Assembly: GCA_947489705.1 (NCBI GenBank)
Contig: CANLEQ010000001.1
Span: 124,001 to 188,000 of the forward strand
Reading direction: 5' to 3'
Length of the DNA: 64,000 nt
DNA from: an uncultured Paracoccaceae bacterium
GTDB taxonomy: Bacteria; Pseudomonadota; Alphaproteobacteria; Rhodobacterales; Rhodobacteraceae
Shown: in pieces, positions 34,283 to 42,912 of the stretch
Layout of the letters: every line of letters starts with the position of its first letter
How positions within the stretch are numbered: position 1 is the stretch's first letter
The notes under the pieces: model-generated
Told to the model about the DNA's origin: nothing
The model's input: the letters and a program-made list of their open reading frames with translations, nothing else
The model's database searches: none
Position numbers and translations under genes: made by a program

Positions 34283-35734
34283 TTACTGGATGTCGCGGAT
34301 CGCCGGATAGGCCGCCCGGAAGGCGTCGTAGGCCGCGTCGAAATCGGCTACGAGGCTTTGCTCCGGCTCGAAGGTCCGGCCGATCTCGGGGCTCTTCACG
34401 ATCGCTTCGGGATCCGCGCCCGTCGCCGCGATGAGGCCGAGCCGTGCGGCGCCGAGGGCCGCGCCGAACTCCCCGCCCGAAGGCAGTTCGACCGGCACGT
34501 CGAGAACCGTGGCGATCAGACGCAGCCAGTAATCCGATCGGGTCCCACCGCCGATGGCGATCAGCCTGTCGATATGCCCGCCGGCCTTCTTCAGGGCCTC
34601 GTGACTGTCGCGCAGGCCGAACGCCACCCCTTCGAGGACGGCGCGGGTCATCTCGTCGCGACCGGTATCGGTCCCGAGCCCGGTGAAGCTGCCGCGGATC
34701 GCGGCGTCGTTATGCGGCGTGCGCTCTCCCGAGAGATAGGGCAGGAACCGCACGCGGCCCGGGGCGTGCAAGCTGTCCCCCAGATCCGAGGTCAGCCGGG
34801 CGGGCTCGACACCGGTGATCCGCGCCAGCCAGTTGAGGTTGTCGGTGGCCGAGAGCATCACGCCCATCTGGTACCACCGCCCCGGCAACGCATGGCAGAA
34901 CGTGTGCAGCGCGGTTTCCGGCGCGGGATTGTAGCCGTCGCGCGCGGCCAGAAGGACACCCGACGTGCCGAGCGACAGGAACCCGTCGCCCTCGGCCTGC
35001 GCCCCGATCCCGACTGCGGCGGCCGCGTTGTCGCCCGCACCGCCGGCGATCGTGACCTCGCCCTCGATACCCCATGCCTCTGCCAGATCGCGGCGAAGCG
35101 CGCCCGCGGGCGCGGAGCCCTCGACCAGACGGGGCATCTGGTCCGCGCGCATATGCGACGCCTCGAGCAGCATGTCGGACCAGTCCCGCGCACCCACGTC
35201 GAGCCAGGAGGTTCCCGCACTGTCGGACATGTCGGCCACATGATCGCCGGTCAGATAGAAGTTCATGTAGGCCGCGGGGAGCAGGACCTTCGCGACGCGC
35301 GCGAAATTCTCGGGCTCGTGCTTGCGCACCCAGGCGAGCTTGGGGGAAGTGAAGCCGGGAAACACGATGTTGCCCGAAACCGCGCGCACGTCGACCATCG
35401 CGTCGAGTTCCGCCGCCTCGGCATGCGATCTGGTGTCGTTCCAGAGGATGCAGGGACGGATCACCCTGTCGTCCCCGTCCAGCAGGGTCGCACCGTGCAT
35501 GTGCCCGGCGACGCCGATCCCCTTCAGCTTCGCGAATTCCGGGTGGGACGCGCGCAATTCCGACACCGCCCCTTCGAGCGCGTCGATCCACTCGGCGGGA
35601 TCCTGTTCGCTCCACCCCGAATGCGGCGTGCTGACCCCGCAGGGTCGTTCGGCCGAGCCCAACGGAACGCCGTTGTCGTCGACCAGCAGGGCGCGAAGCC
35701 CGGACGTACCAAGATCGATGCCGAGAAAGCTCAT
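34283..35734 (-). CDS. xylB: Xylulokinase
   Basis: A 483-residue FGGY-family kinase that phosphorylates D-xylulose to xylulose-5-phosphate. Seen are the N-terminal phosphate loop LGIDLGTSGLRALLVD, the substrate segment VAGHMHGATLLDG, ILWNDTRSHAEA, and the C-terminal ATP-binding GGGTRSDYWLRL. It follows tal by 46 bases on the same strand, a sensible pairing because both feed the pentose phosphate pathway. No xylose isomerase or sugar transporter is adjacent. GGGAGGGG precedes ATG 35734. Confidence 0.92.
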   Translation of the reverse strand: MSFLGIDLGTSGLRALLVDDNGVPLGSAERPCGVSTPHSGWSEQDPAEWIDALEGAVSELRASHPEFAKLKGIGVAGHMHGATLLDGDDRVIRPCILWNDTRSHAEAAELDAMVDVRAVSGNIVFPGFTSPKLAWVRKHEPENFARVAKVLLPAAYMNFYLTGDHVADMSDSAGTSWLDVGARDWSDMLLEASHMRADQMPRLVEGSAPAGALRRDLAEAWGIEGEVTIAGGAGDNAAAAVGIGAQAEGDGFLSLGTSGVLLAARDGYNPAPETALHTFCHALPGRWYQMGVMLSATDNLNWLARITGVEPARLTSDLGDSLHAPGRVRFLPYLSGERTPHNDAAIRGSFTGLGTDTGRDEMTRAVLEGVAFGLRDSHEALKKAGGHIDRLIAIGGGTRSDYWLRLIATVLDVPVELPSGGEFGAALGAARLGLIAATGADPEAIVKSPEIGRTFEPEQSLVADFDAAYDAFRAAYPAIRDIQ

Positions 35735-35780
35735 CAGGCGTTCCCCTCCCGTAGTAATTCGCGAATGCAGGTTGTGGCGG

Positions 35781-36710
35781 TCAGGTCCGCTCGACGATCA
35801 GCCGTTCCAGCTTCACCGCATCGGCGTGAAACTTGCGGATGCCCTCGGCGAGCTTCTCGGTCGCCATCGCATCCTCGTTGAGCTCCCACCGGAAATCCGG
35901 TTCCGGAATGGAGACGGGCGAGCCGCTGCCGGTTCCCGGCGACAGCTTGCGCTCGAGCGTTCCCTCGTCCGAATGCAACTCTTCAAGCAGGTCCGGCGAG
36001 ATGGTCAGCCGGTCGCACCCGGCCAGCGCCTCGATCTGGGCCGCGTTGCGGAACGAAGCCCCCATGACGACGGTCTCGATCCCGTGGGTCTTGTAATACT
36101 CGTAGACCTCGCGCACCGATTTCACGCCCGGATCCTCGTCGGGCGCATAGCCTTCCACGCCCTCGGACGCCTTGTACCAGTCCGTGATCCGTCCCACGAA
36201 GGGCGAGATCAGGAACGCGCCCGCGTCGGCGCAGGCCTTCGCCTGCGCCATCGAGAAGAGCAGCGTGAGGTTGCAGTCAATCCCGTCCTTCTGAAGGCGT
36301 TCGGCGGCGCGGATCCCCTCCCAGGTGGAAGCGAGCTTGATCAGGATCCGCTCGCGCCCGACGCCCCGCGCCTCATAGGCCTCGATCAGGCGCATGGCCT
36401 TGTCGACCGCGGCATCGGCGTCGAAACTCAGTCGCGCATCGACCTCGGTCGAGACGCGGCCCGGCACGATGCCCGCCAGTTCCGCACCGACGGCGACGGT
36501 CAGGGCGTCGGCGACGACCGCCGGCTCCTTGCCGCGATTGGCCTCGATCGTCTCCGACAGCGTATCGGCGAAGTAATCCGAGCCCACGGCCTTGAGCACG
36601 ATGGACGGATTGGTCGTGCAATCATGCGGTTTCAGCCGCCGCACCGCATCAACGTCGCCGGTATCGGCGACCACCACGGTCATCTCGCGCAGTTGGTCAA
36701 GCTTGCTCAT
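35781..36710 (-). CDS. tal: Transaldolase
   Basis: A 309-residue class I aldolase of the TalB type. It exchanges a dihydroxyacetone unit between sedoheptulose-7-phosphate and glyceraldehyde-3-phosphate in the pentose phosphate pathway. The Schiff-base lysine is in [20 protein letters not shown]. The N-terminal [19 protein letters not shown] and HDCTTNPSI are family signatures. I use ATG 36710 rather than 36722 because family members start at this point and GGATGG precedes it. It lies 123 bases after crtB on the same strand, so read-through from the crt operon is possible. Confidence 0.94.
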   Translation of the reverse strand: MSKLDQLREMTVVVADTGDVDAVRRLKPHDCTTNPSIVLKAVGSDYFADTLSETIEANRGKEPAVVADALTVAVGAELAGIVPGRVSTEVDARLSFDADAAVDKAMRLIEAYEARGVGRERILIKLASTWEGIRAAERLQKDGIDCNLTLLFSMAQAKACADAGAFLISPFVGRITDWYKASEGVEGYAPDEDPGVKSVREVYEYYKTHGIETVVMGASFRNAAQIEALAGCDRLTISPDLLEELHSDEGTLERKLSPGTGSGSPVSIPEPDFRWELNEDAMATEKLAEGIRKFHADAVKLERLIVERT

Positions 36711-36833
36711 CGTCCATCCCATTCGTCAGTTCGGGTCGGCCATCTCTCGCGCGATCGCGGGTCCGATCCCCTTCGGGAGCGGAGTGAGCCACAGACGGTG
36801 CGCCGATACAAGGGGCGGAACCGCAGGGTGGGC

Positions 36834-37865
36834 TCAGGCGCCCGTCCTGATCCGCGCGCGGTCGTTCTGTTCGAGCTGCGCGAAGACGCCTATCAAGGCG
36901 CCCGCGCGACCCTCGCCCCATTGCGCCGGCGCGGGGTTCGCGCGTGCGGCGGCATCGACGAGGAACGCCACCTCCGGAAGCGGATCGGCATAGAGCACCG
37001 CGGACCGCGGCATCGCCATCGTCAGTCCGGCACGGATCGCGGCGAGGCCCAACCATCCCGCCTTCTGGACGGGCGTAGTGCGGGCGCGCCGGCTGATCGA
37101 ATCGTACGCGTTGCGCCGGACTTCTCCCCCGATGCCGGCATAGATGTGCCGCGCGGCGAAGATCCCCGGTCGCGAGGACCGCGGCAAGGCGCCGATCCCG
37201 GCCTCGGACCGCGTGTAGAGCCTCTCGGCATGATCGAGAAGGTGCCGCACCAGTTCGCGGATCCGCGGGTCCGGGCCCGGTTCCGCAAGGAAGGCGTCGG
37301 GCTCGATCCCGGCGGCATGGAGCCAGTCGGTGGGCAGATAGATCCGTCCCGCCCGTGCATCTTCGCCCACGTCGCGGGCGATGTTGGTAAGCTGCATCGC
37401 CACGCCCAGATCGCAGGCCCGTGCGAGGGCATCGCGGTCGCGCACACCCATCAGCACGCACATCATCGCGCCCACGGCCGACGCGACACGCGCCGCATAG
37501 CCGTGCAGAGCCGCGAGATCGTCGTATCGCCTTTCGAGCGCGTCCCAGGCCAGCCCTTCGAGCAAGGCTTCGGGAAGTGCGCGGGGCATCTGCACCTCCT
37601 CGATCACCGCGGTGAACGCACGATCGGCCGGCGCGTCGAGCGGCCGTCCCCGATAGGCGAGGTCGAGCCGGTCGCGCAGGCGCCGCACGGCGCCCGTCTT
37701 GTCGCCGCCGAGGTCGACCGCGTCGTCGGCCAACCTGCAAAAGGCGTAAAGCGCCAGGGCGGGATCGCGCACCCGGGCAGGCAGCAGCTTGGATGCCGCG
37801 TGGAACGATCGCGACCCTTGCCGGATCGCGTCGCGGCAATGCCGCAGGTCGTCGGACTCCATCAT
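36834..37865 (-). CDS. crtB: Phytoene synthase
   Basis: A 343-residue squalene/phytoene synthase that condenses two geranylgeranyl diphosphates to phytoene, the first carotenoid-specific step. The two aspartate-rich metal-binding motifs are DDAVD (near residue 47) and DVGED (near 163). The SRSFHAASKLLP start and AMQLTNIARDVGED block are diagnostic. It is translationally coupled to crtI by a 4-base overlap at 37862-37865. The usual downstream partners (crtC, crtD) do not follow; tal and xylB do. Confidence 0.95.
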   Translation of the reverse strand: MMESDDLRHCRDAIRQGSRSFHAASKLLPARVRDPALALYAFCRLADDAVDLGGDKTGAVRRLRDRLDLAYRGRPLDAPADRAFTAVIEEVQMPRALPEALLEGLAWDALERRYDDLAALHGYAARVASAVGAMMCVLMGVRDRDALARACDLGVAMQLTNIARDVGEDARAGRIYLPTDWLHAAGIEPDAFLAEPGPDPRIRELVRHLLDHAERLYTRSEAGIGALPRSSRPGIFAARHIYAGIGGEVRRNAYDSISRRARTTPVQKAGWLGLAAIRAGLTMAMPRSAVLYADPLPEVAFLVDAAARANPAPAQWGEGRAGALIGVFAQLEQNDRARIRTGA

Positions 37866-39409
37866 TCGGCGGCAACCTCCACGGGCCTTGCGACGGGCTG
37901 CGCGGCATCGGGCACGAGCTGGCCCAGGATCTCGGCCGACGAGATCACGCCGGGCAATCCGGCGCCGGGATGGGTCCCCGCGCCGACAAGATAGAGGCCG
38001 CGCGCCTCCTCGCTGATGTTATGGGGACGGAACCATGCCGATTGCAGGATCCGAGGCTCGATCGAGAAACCGGAGCCGTTGGTCGAGAGGTACCGGTCAC
38101 GGAAATCGGGCGGCGTCATGACGTGGCTTGCGGTGATACGCTCCCGGAACCCGGGGATCAGCGTTTCGAGCTGTGCCGCGACCTTGTCCTTGTAGGACGC
38201 CGCCTCCGCCGCCCAGTCGACGGCACGGTCGAAGCCCAGATGCGGAACCGGCGACAGGGCATAGAACGTGTCGCCGCCTTCCGGCGCGACGGACGGGTCC
38301 GTGACGGAGGGGCGATGCAAATAGAGCGACATGTCCTCCGATAACTGCCCCTTGATGAAGATGTCGCGCACGAGACCCTTGTAGCGTGGCCCGTTGAGGA
38401 TCGTGTGATGCCCCACATCGGGCCACATCGCGGCGGTATCGCGCGTTCCGAAATACCACACGTAAAGCCCCATGGACCATCGTCGGGACCGCAACCGCGC
38501 GGGCGTCCAGCGTTTCCGCGGACCGTTGCGCAGCAGGCGGTCGTAGGTATGTCCCGCATCGGCGTTCGAAACGACCAGCTCCGCGGCCTCGACCCGCCCG
38601 TTGGCGAGCCGGACCCCTTTGGCCGCGCCGTTCTCGATCAGGATCTCGTCAACCTCGGCGCCCATCCGGATCGTCCCCCCTTGCGCGACGATGACCTTGA
38701 CCATGGCCTCGGCGATGGCCGCGACGCCGCCCATCGCGTAGTGGACGCCGAATTCCTTCTCCAGATGACTGACGAGGATATACATCGACGTCACGTTGAA
38801 CGGATCACCCCCGATGAAGAGCGGATGGAAACTGAACGCCATCTGCAAGCGCGGATCGCGGAACCGGCGTTTCGCATGGGACGCGACAGAGCGGTCGGCG
38901 CGAAGCCTCGCAAATCTCGGCAGCACGCGCACGAGGTCGGCGAACCGGTGCATGGAGCGACGACCCAGATCGCAGAACCCGAAATCGTAGCGCGCCGCCG
39001 CATCCCGCAGGAACCGGTCGTAGCCCGCGACGTCGCCGGGCGAAAGCCGCGCAACCTCGGCGCGCATCGCATCCGTGTCCTGCCTGGCGGTGAAGGTCGA
39101 CCCGTCCGGCCACCTGATCTCGTAGAACGGATCGAGGGCGCGCAGATCGACGTCGGCATCGAAATCCCGCCCGCACGCCGTCCAGAGATCGCGGAAGAGC
39201 TCCGGCACGGTCACGATCGTGGGTCCGAGGTCGAACCGATGCCCCTCCATGTGCAGCGCGGAGCCGCGACCGCCGGGACTGTCGAGCCGGTCGATCACGG
39301 TGACCTCGTACCCCTTGGCGCCGAGCCGCATGGCGGCGGCGAGGCCACCCAACCCGGCGCCGATGACGATGGCGCGGCTGGGCCCGCCGGAAGAGGAGAT
39401 TGCGTTCAT
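37862..39409 (-). CDS. crtI: Phytoene desaturase
   Basis: A 515-residue FAD-dependent desaturase that introduces double bases of conjugation stepwise into phytoene, towards neurosporene or lycopene. The dinucleotide fold is IGAGLGGLAAAMRLGAKGYE at the N-terminus. The C-terminal LYLVGAGTHPGAGLPGVISS is the CrtI signature. It is membrane-associated by family. It is divergent from crtA across a 132-base region holding two PpsR-type boxes. The start at 39409 lacks a good ribosome binding site, and the best promoter candidate (TTGTCA 39440-39445, TAGGCT 39417-39422) would give almost no leader. Confidence 0.94.
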   Translation of the reverse strand: MNAISSSGGPSRAIVIGAGLGGLAAAMRLGAKGYEVTVIDRLDSPGGRGSALHMEGHRFDLGPTIVTVPELFRDLWTACGRDFDADVDLRALDPFYEIRWPDGSTFTARQDTDAMRAEVARLSPGDVAGYDRFLRDAAARYDFGFCDLGRRSMHRFADLVRVLPRFARLRADRSVASHAKRRFRDPRLQMAFSFHPLFIGGDPFNVTSMYILVSHLEKEFGVHYAMGGVAAIAEAMVKVIVAQGGTIRMGAEVDEILIENGAAKGVRLANGRVEAAELVVSNADAGHTYDRLLRNGPRKRWTPARLRSRRWSMGLYVWYFGTRDTAAMWPDVGHHTILNGPRYKGLVRDIFIKGQLSEDMSLYLHRPSVTDPSVAPEGGDTFYALSPVPHLGFDRAVDWAAEAASYKDKVAAQLETLIPGFRERITASHVMTPPDFRDRYLSTNGSGFSIEPRILQSAWFRPHNISEEARGLYLVGAGTHPGAGLPGVISSAEILGQLVPDAAQPVARPVEVAAE

Positions 39410-39426
39410 GGGGTCGAGCCTACCCC

Positions 39427-39444
39427 TGTCAATCGAACCTGACA
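39427..39444. promoter_or_regulatory. PpsR/CrtJ-type box, crtI side
   Basis: TGTCAATCGAACCTGACA is an exact TGT-N12-ACA palindrome, the recognition pattern of the aerobic photosynthesis repressor PpsR/CrtJ. It lies between the candidate crtI -35 and -10 elements, so binding would block crtIB transcription under oxygen or light. A regulator gene is not present in the window. Confidence 0.8.
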
Positions 39445-39488
39445 ATCGGGCATCTTCGCCGAGACCCCGTTGCAAATGCCCCTGAAGA

Positions 39489-39506
39489 TGTCAGAGTGGA
39501 TTGACA
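39489..39506. promoter_or_regulatory. PpsR/CrtJ-type box, crtA side
   Basis: TGTCAGAGTGGATTGACA is a second exact TGT-N12-ACA palindrome, 62 bases from the first (start to start). Its right end forms TTGACA (39501-39506), a perfect -35 hexamer, so occupancy would compete with RNA polymerase for the crtA-bchIDO promoter. Paired boxes in the crtI-crtA interval are also known in Rhodobacter, where cooperative binding occurs. Confidence 0.82.
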
Positions 39507-39541
39507 TTCGTCCCTGCCGCTGGAGAGGCCCCATTCAGATC

Positions 39542-40231
39542 GTGACGCTGTCCCTGCACCGCTTCGACACGCGGCGTGCGCGTCTTTGGGCCTTCTGTCA
39601 GATGGGGCTGGCGCGCTGGCCGCTATGGCGGATGCCCGAATGCCAGTTCTGGAAGCTCTGCGGCTCGGGCAGCGGCGAGGGCTTTGCGCCGATCCCCGAG
39701 ACCTCGACATGGGCCATCCTCGCCTGCTGGACCGACGAGGAAGCGGCGCGGCGCCATCTGGCGAATGCCCCGGTTTTTCGCCGCTGGCGGGCGCGCGCAT
39801 CCGAGAGCTGGACCCTCTTCCTGCGCCCGACCGCGTCGCGGGGCGCATGGACGGGACGGCAGCCCTTCGTGCCGGGCCCCGATCCGGGCGGCCCGTTGGC
39901 CGCGCTGACCCGCGCGACGATCCGGACGCGGCACCTGAGACCGTTCTGGGGTCGGGTTCCCCGCATATCCGACGTGATCGGCACGGATGCGAACGTCGCC
40001 TTCAAGATCGGCATCGGCGAAGTCCCCTGGCTGCACCAGATCACCTTTTCCGTCTGGCCGGACGAGGCAGCCATGGCGGAATTTGCACGCTGCGACGGGC
40101 CGCATGCCCACGCCATCCGCGCCGTCCGCGAGGGCGACTGGTTCTCCGAAGAGCTCTACGCACGGTTCCGCGTCGTCGGCACGCGCGGCCGATGGTCCGG
40201 CGCCCGCCCCCTGCCGGAGATCGCAGCGTGA
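39542..40231 (+). CDS. crtA: Spheroidene monooxygenase
   Basis: A 229-residue CrtA, which oxygenates spheroidene to spheroidenone when oxygen is present. Family stretches are VTLSLHRFDTRRARLWAF, FWKLCGSGSGEGF and FKIGIGEVPWLHQITFS. It lacks the long proline-rich tail of some Rhodobacter CrtA proteins. The start is uncertain: relatives begin MQ-x-VTLS, but here that methionine position is ATT (39533) with GGAGAGG 4 bases upstream. The nearest accepted start in frame is GTG 39542, with a poorer spacing. Upstream ATG codons (39476, 39488) lie in or before the PpsR box. The stop overlaps bchI (GTGA). Confidence 0.88.
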   Translation: MTLSLHRFDTRRARLWAFCQMGLARWPLWRMPECQFWKLCGSGSGEGFAPIPETSTWAILACWTDEEAARRHLANAPVFRRWRARASESWTLFLRPTASRGAWTGRQPFVPGPDPGGPLAALTRATIRTRHLRPFWGRVPRISDVIGTDANVAFKIGIGEVPWLHQITFSVWPDEAAMAEFARCDGPHAHAIRAVREGDWFSEELYARFRVVGTRGRWSGARPLPEIAA

Positions 40232-41253
40232 CCAGGCCCTTTCCCTTTTCGGCCATCGTGGGCCAGCAGGCCATGAAGCGGGCGATGATCCTGACGGCGA
40301 TCGACGCGAAGATCGGCGGCGTGCTGGTCTTCGGTGACCGGGGCACCGGCAAATCGACGGCGGTGCGCGCGCTGGCGGCGCTGCTGCCGCCCATCCGGCA
40401 GGTCGCGGATTGCCCCGTCAATTCCGCCCGAAAGTCCGAGTGCCCCGATTGGGCCCAGATCGGCTCGACCCGCATCGTCCAGCGCCCCACCCCGGTCGTG
40501 GACCTGCCGCTCGGCGCGACCGAGGACCGGGTGACGGGCGCGCTCGACATCGAACGCGCGCTCACCCGCGGCGAGAAGGCGTTCCAGCCCGGCCTGCTCG
40601 CGCGGGCCAACCGCGGATACCTCTATATCGACGAGGTGAACCTGCTGGAGGATCACATCGTCGACCTGTTGCTCGACGTGGCGCAATCCGGCGAGAACGT
40701 GGTCGAACGCGAGGGTTTGTCGATCCGCCATCCCGCGCGCTTCGTCCTCGTCGGTTCGGGCAATCCCGAGGAAGGCGAGCTCAGGCCTCAGTTGCTGGAC
40801 CGGTTCGGCCTGGCGGTCGACGTGACCTCGCCGCGCGACGTGGAAACGCGTGTCGAAGTGATGCGCCGCCGGGATGCCTACGACCGCGACCCGAAGGCCT
40901 TCGCGGCAGAGTGGGACGCCGCGGATGCGGACCTGCGCGCGGCGATCGTCGCTGCGCGCGCGGCCCTGCCGAAGGTGGAGACACCCGAAGGGGTCCTGCA
41001 CGATTGCGCGGCGCTTTGCATCGCGCTCGGCTCCGACGGGTTGCGCGGCGAACTGACGTTATTGCGGACCGCGCGCGCCCAGGCGGCGTTCGAGGGGGCG
41101 GCGGAGGTCGGGCGCGACCATCTGCGCCGGGTGGCCGCGATGGCCTTGCAGCACCGCCTGCGGCGCGATCCGATGGACGAGGCCGGAAGCGCCGTGCGGG
41201 TGGACCGCATCGTGAGCGAGACCCTGGGACCGCTGCGGGCCGCCGCCGAATGA
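40228..41253 (+). CDS. bchI: Magnesium chelatase ATPase subunit I
   Basis: A 341-residue AAA+ ATPase that powers insertion of magnesium into protoporphyrin IX with BchD and BchH, the first committed step to bacteriochlorophyll. The Walker A motif GDRGTGKST (36-44) and Walker B region GYLYIDEVNLLEDHIVD are intact. Sensor and arginine-finger segments include VLVGSGNPEEGELRPQLLDR. The GTG start overlaps the crtA stop, and the end overlaps bchD by 4 bases, so crtA-bchI-bchD form one coupled operon. BchH is not in the window. Confidence 0.96.
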   Translation: MTRPFPFSAIVGQQAMKRAMILTAIDAKIGGVLVFGDRGTGKSTAVRALAALLPPIRQVADCPVNSARKSECPDWAQIGSTRIVQRPTPVVDLPLGATEDRVTGALDIERALTRGEKAFQPGLLARANRGYLYIDEVNLLEDHIVDLLLDVAQSGENVVEREGLSIRHPARFVLVGSGNPEEGELRPQLLDRFGLAVDVTSPRDVETRVEVMRRRDAYDRDPKAFAAEWDAADADLRAAIVAARAALPKVETPEGVLHDCAALCIALGSDGLRGELTLLRTARAQAAFEGAAEVGRDHLRRVAAMALQHRLRRDPMDEAGSAVRVDRIVSETLGPLRAAAE

Positions 41254-42911
41254 GCGATGCGGCGCAATGGGGCCGCGCGCGCGATGCGCTTCGGCTCTTC
41301 GCGCTCGACCCGAAGGCGATGGGCGGGCTCTGGATCCGCGCGAGGCCCGGTCCGGCGCGCGATCATGCGCTGCGGATCCTGGAACCGCTCGGGGCGCGGC
41401 GGCTTTCGCCGTCGATGTCCGACGAGGCGCTCGACGGCGGCCTCGACCTGGCCGCCACCCTCGCGACGGGGCGCCCCGTCCGGCGTTCGGGGCTCATCGA
41501 CGCGGCCGACATCGTCTGCCTGACCATGGCGGAGCGCGCCGCGCCCGCCCTTGCCGCGCGGCTCGGGCAGGCGATGGATGCGGGCGAGCTCGGCGTGATC
41601 GCGCTCGACGAATCGGCCGGCGACGACGAACACCTGCCCGCGGCACTGGGCGAGCGGCTCGGCCTCTTCCTCAACCTCGACGATCTGCCGCGTGGCGCGT
41701 TGGGCGCCGTGCCGCTGCCCGATCGCACGCGTGCGCGCAGCCTCTATTGCAGGGTCACGCTGCCGGATGGCGCGTTCCGCAACATCGTCGCGGCCGCCGT
41801 GGCGCTCGGCATCGACAGCCTGCGCGCGCCGATGCTGACCGGCCGCGCGGCACGCGGGCTCGCCGCGCTCGACGGGCGGCTTCATGTGGAAGAGAGCGAT
41901 CTGATCCGCGCCGTGGAACTGACGCTCGCCCATCGCGGGGTGATGACGGACGCGCCGTCGGATGAGACCGCACCGCCGCCCCCGCCGCCCGACGACCGTT
42001 CGGACGAACGCCCCGACACGCCGCCCGAAGCGTCCGAGGGGCCGCCCCCCGAACTTCTGGTCGAGGCGGCGCGCGCGAGCCTTCCCCCGGATCTTCTGAG
42101 CGCCCTCGTCGCGGGACGCGTCGCGCGGACGCAGCGCGCCGCGCAGGGCTCCGGCGCCGCGATCCGCAGCAACCGGCGCGGCCGCCCCCTGCCGGCGCGC
42201 CCGGGGCAGATATCGGATGCCGCGAGGCTCGATGTCGCCGCGACACTTCGGGCCGCCGCGCCGTGGCAGAAACTGCGGCGCGAGAGCGGACCCGCGCGGC
42301 TCCTGCATCTGCGCTCCGAGGATTTCCGGATACGGCGGTTCGAACAGAAATCCGACCGACTGCTGATCTTCGCGGTCGATGCATCGGGATCGCAGGCGAT
42401 GGCGCGCCTCGCCGAGGCCAAGGGCGCAATCGAGCTGCTGCTGTCGCAGGCCTATGCCCGCCGTGACCACGTGGCCCTGATCGCGTTTCGCGGCGCCGGA
42501 GCGGAGCTCTTGCTGCCGCCCACGAGATCGCTCGTCCAGACGCGCAAGCGCCTGGCCGCGCTGCCCGGAGGAGGGGGGACGCCGCTCGCCACCGGCCTGC
42601 TGGCGGCGGTAGACCTGGCCCGTCACGCGGGCGGGCGCGGCTTTACGCCCTCCCTGGCCCTGCTGACGGACGGGCGCGCGAATATCGACCTCGAAGGACA
42701 CGCGGACCGCATGCAGGCGGGCGACGATGCCCGGCGCATCGCCGCCGAGGTGCAAGCGATCTGCCCCGGCGGCCTCGTCGTCGATACCGGTCGGCGCGCC
42801 ACGCCCGATCTCGCGGCTCTGGCCGGGATCATGTCGGCCCGCTATCTGGCCCTGCCGCGCGCGGATGCGTCCCGGCTGGGGCAAGCGGTCGCGCCGATCA
42901 TGGCAAGCTGA
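41250..42911 (+). CDS. bchD: Magnesium chelatase subunit D
   Basis: A 553-residue BchD. The N-terminal AAA+-like domain is degenerate, with no Walker A. A proline-rich acidic linker (about residues 240-275) and a C-terminal integrin-type vWA domain follow. FAVDASGSQAMARLAEAKG carries the DxSxS metal site near 375-379. It forms the ring complex with BchI and docks the BchH porphyrin subunit. It starts by ATGA overlap with bchI and ends 1 base before bchO. Confidence 0.94.
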   Translation: MSDAAQWGRARDALRLFALDPKAMGGLWIRARPGPARDHALRILEPLGARRLSPSMSDEALDGGLDLAATLATGRPVRRSGLIDAADIVCLTMAERAAPALAARLGQAMDAGELGVIALDESAGDDEHLPAALGERLGLFLNLDDLPRGALGAVPLPDRTRARSLYCRVTLPDGAFRNIVAAAVALGIDSLRAPMLTGRAARGLAALDGRLHVEESDLIRAVELTLAHRGVMTDAPSDETAPPPPPPDDRSDERPDTPPEASEGPPPELLVEAARASLPPDLLSALVAGRVARTQRAAQGSGAAIRSNRRGRPLPARPGQISDAARLDVAATLRAAAPWQKLRRESGPARLLHLRSEDFRIRRFEQKSDRLLIFAVDASGSQAMARLAEAKGAIELLLSQAYARRDHVALIAFRGAGAELLLPPTRSLVQTRKRLAALPGGGGTPLATGLLAAVDLARHAGGRGFTPSLALLTDGRANIDLEGHADRMQAGDDARRIAAEVQAICPGGLVVDTGRRATPDLAALAGIMSARYLALPRADASRLGQAVAPIMAS

Positions 42912-42912
42912 C

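Noticed and set aside
34858-35615. Alternative open frames within xylB on the same strand
   Set aside because: They are frame-shifted shadows of xylB, whose own frame is intact and full length.
41980-42060. Proline-rich repeat in bchD as a possible low-complexity insertion
   Set aside because: A proline-rich acidic linker between the AAA+ and vWA domains is normal for BchD.
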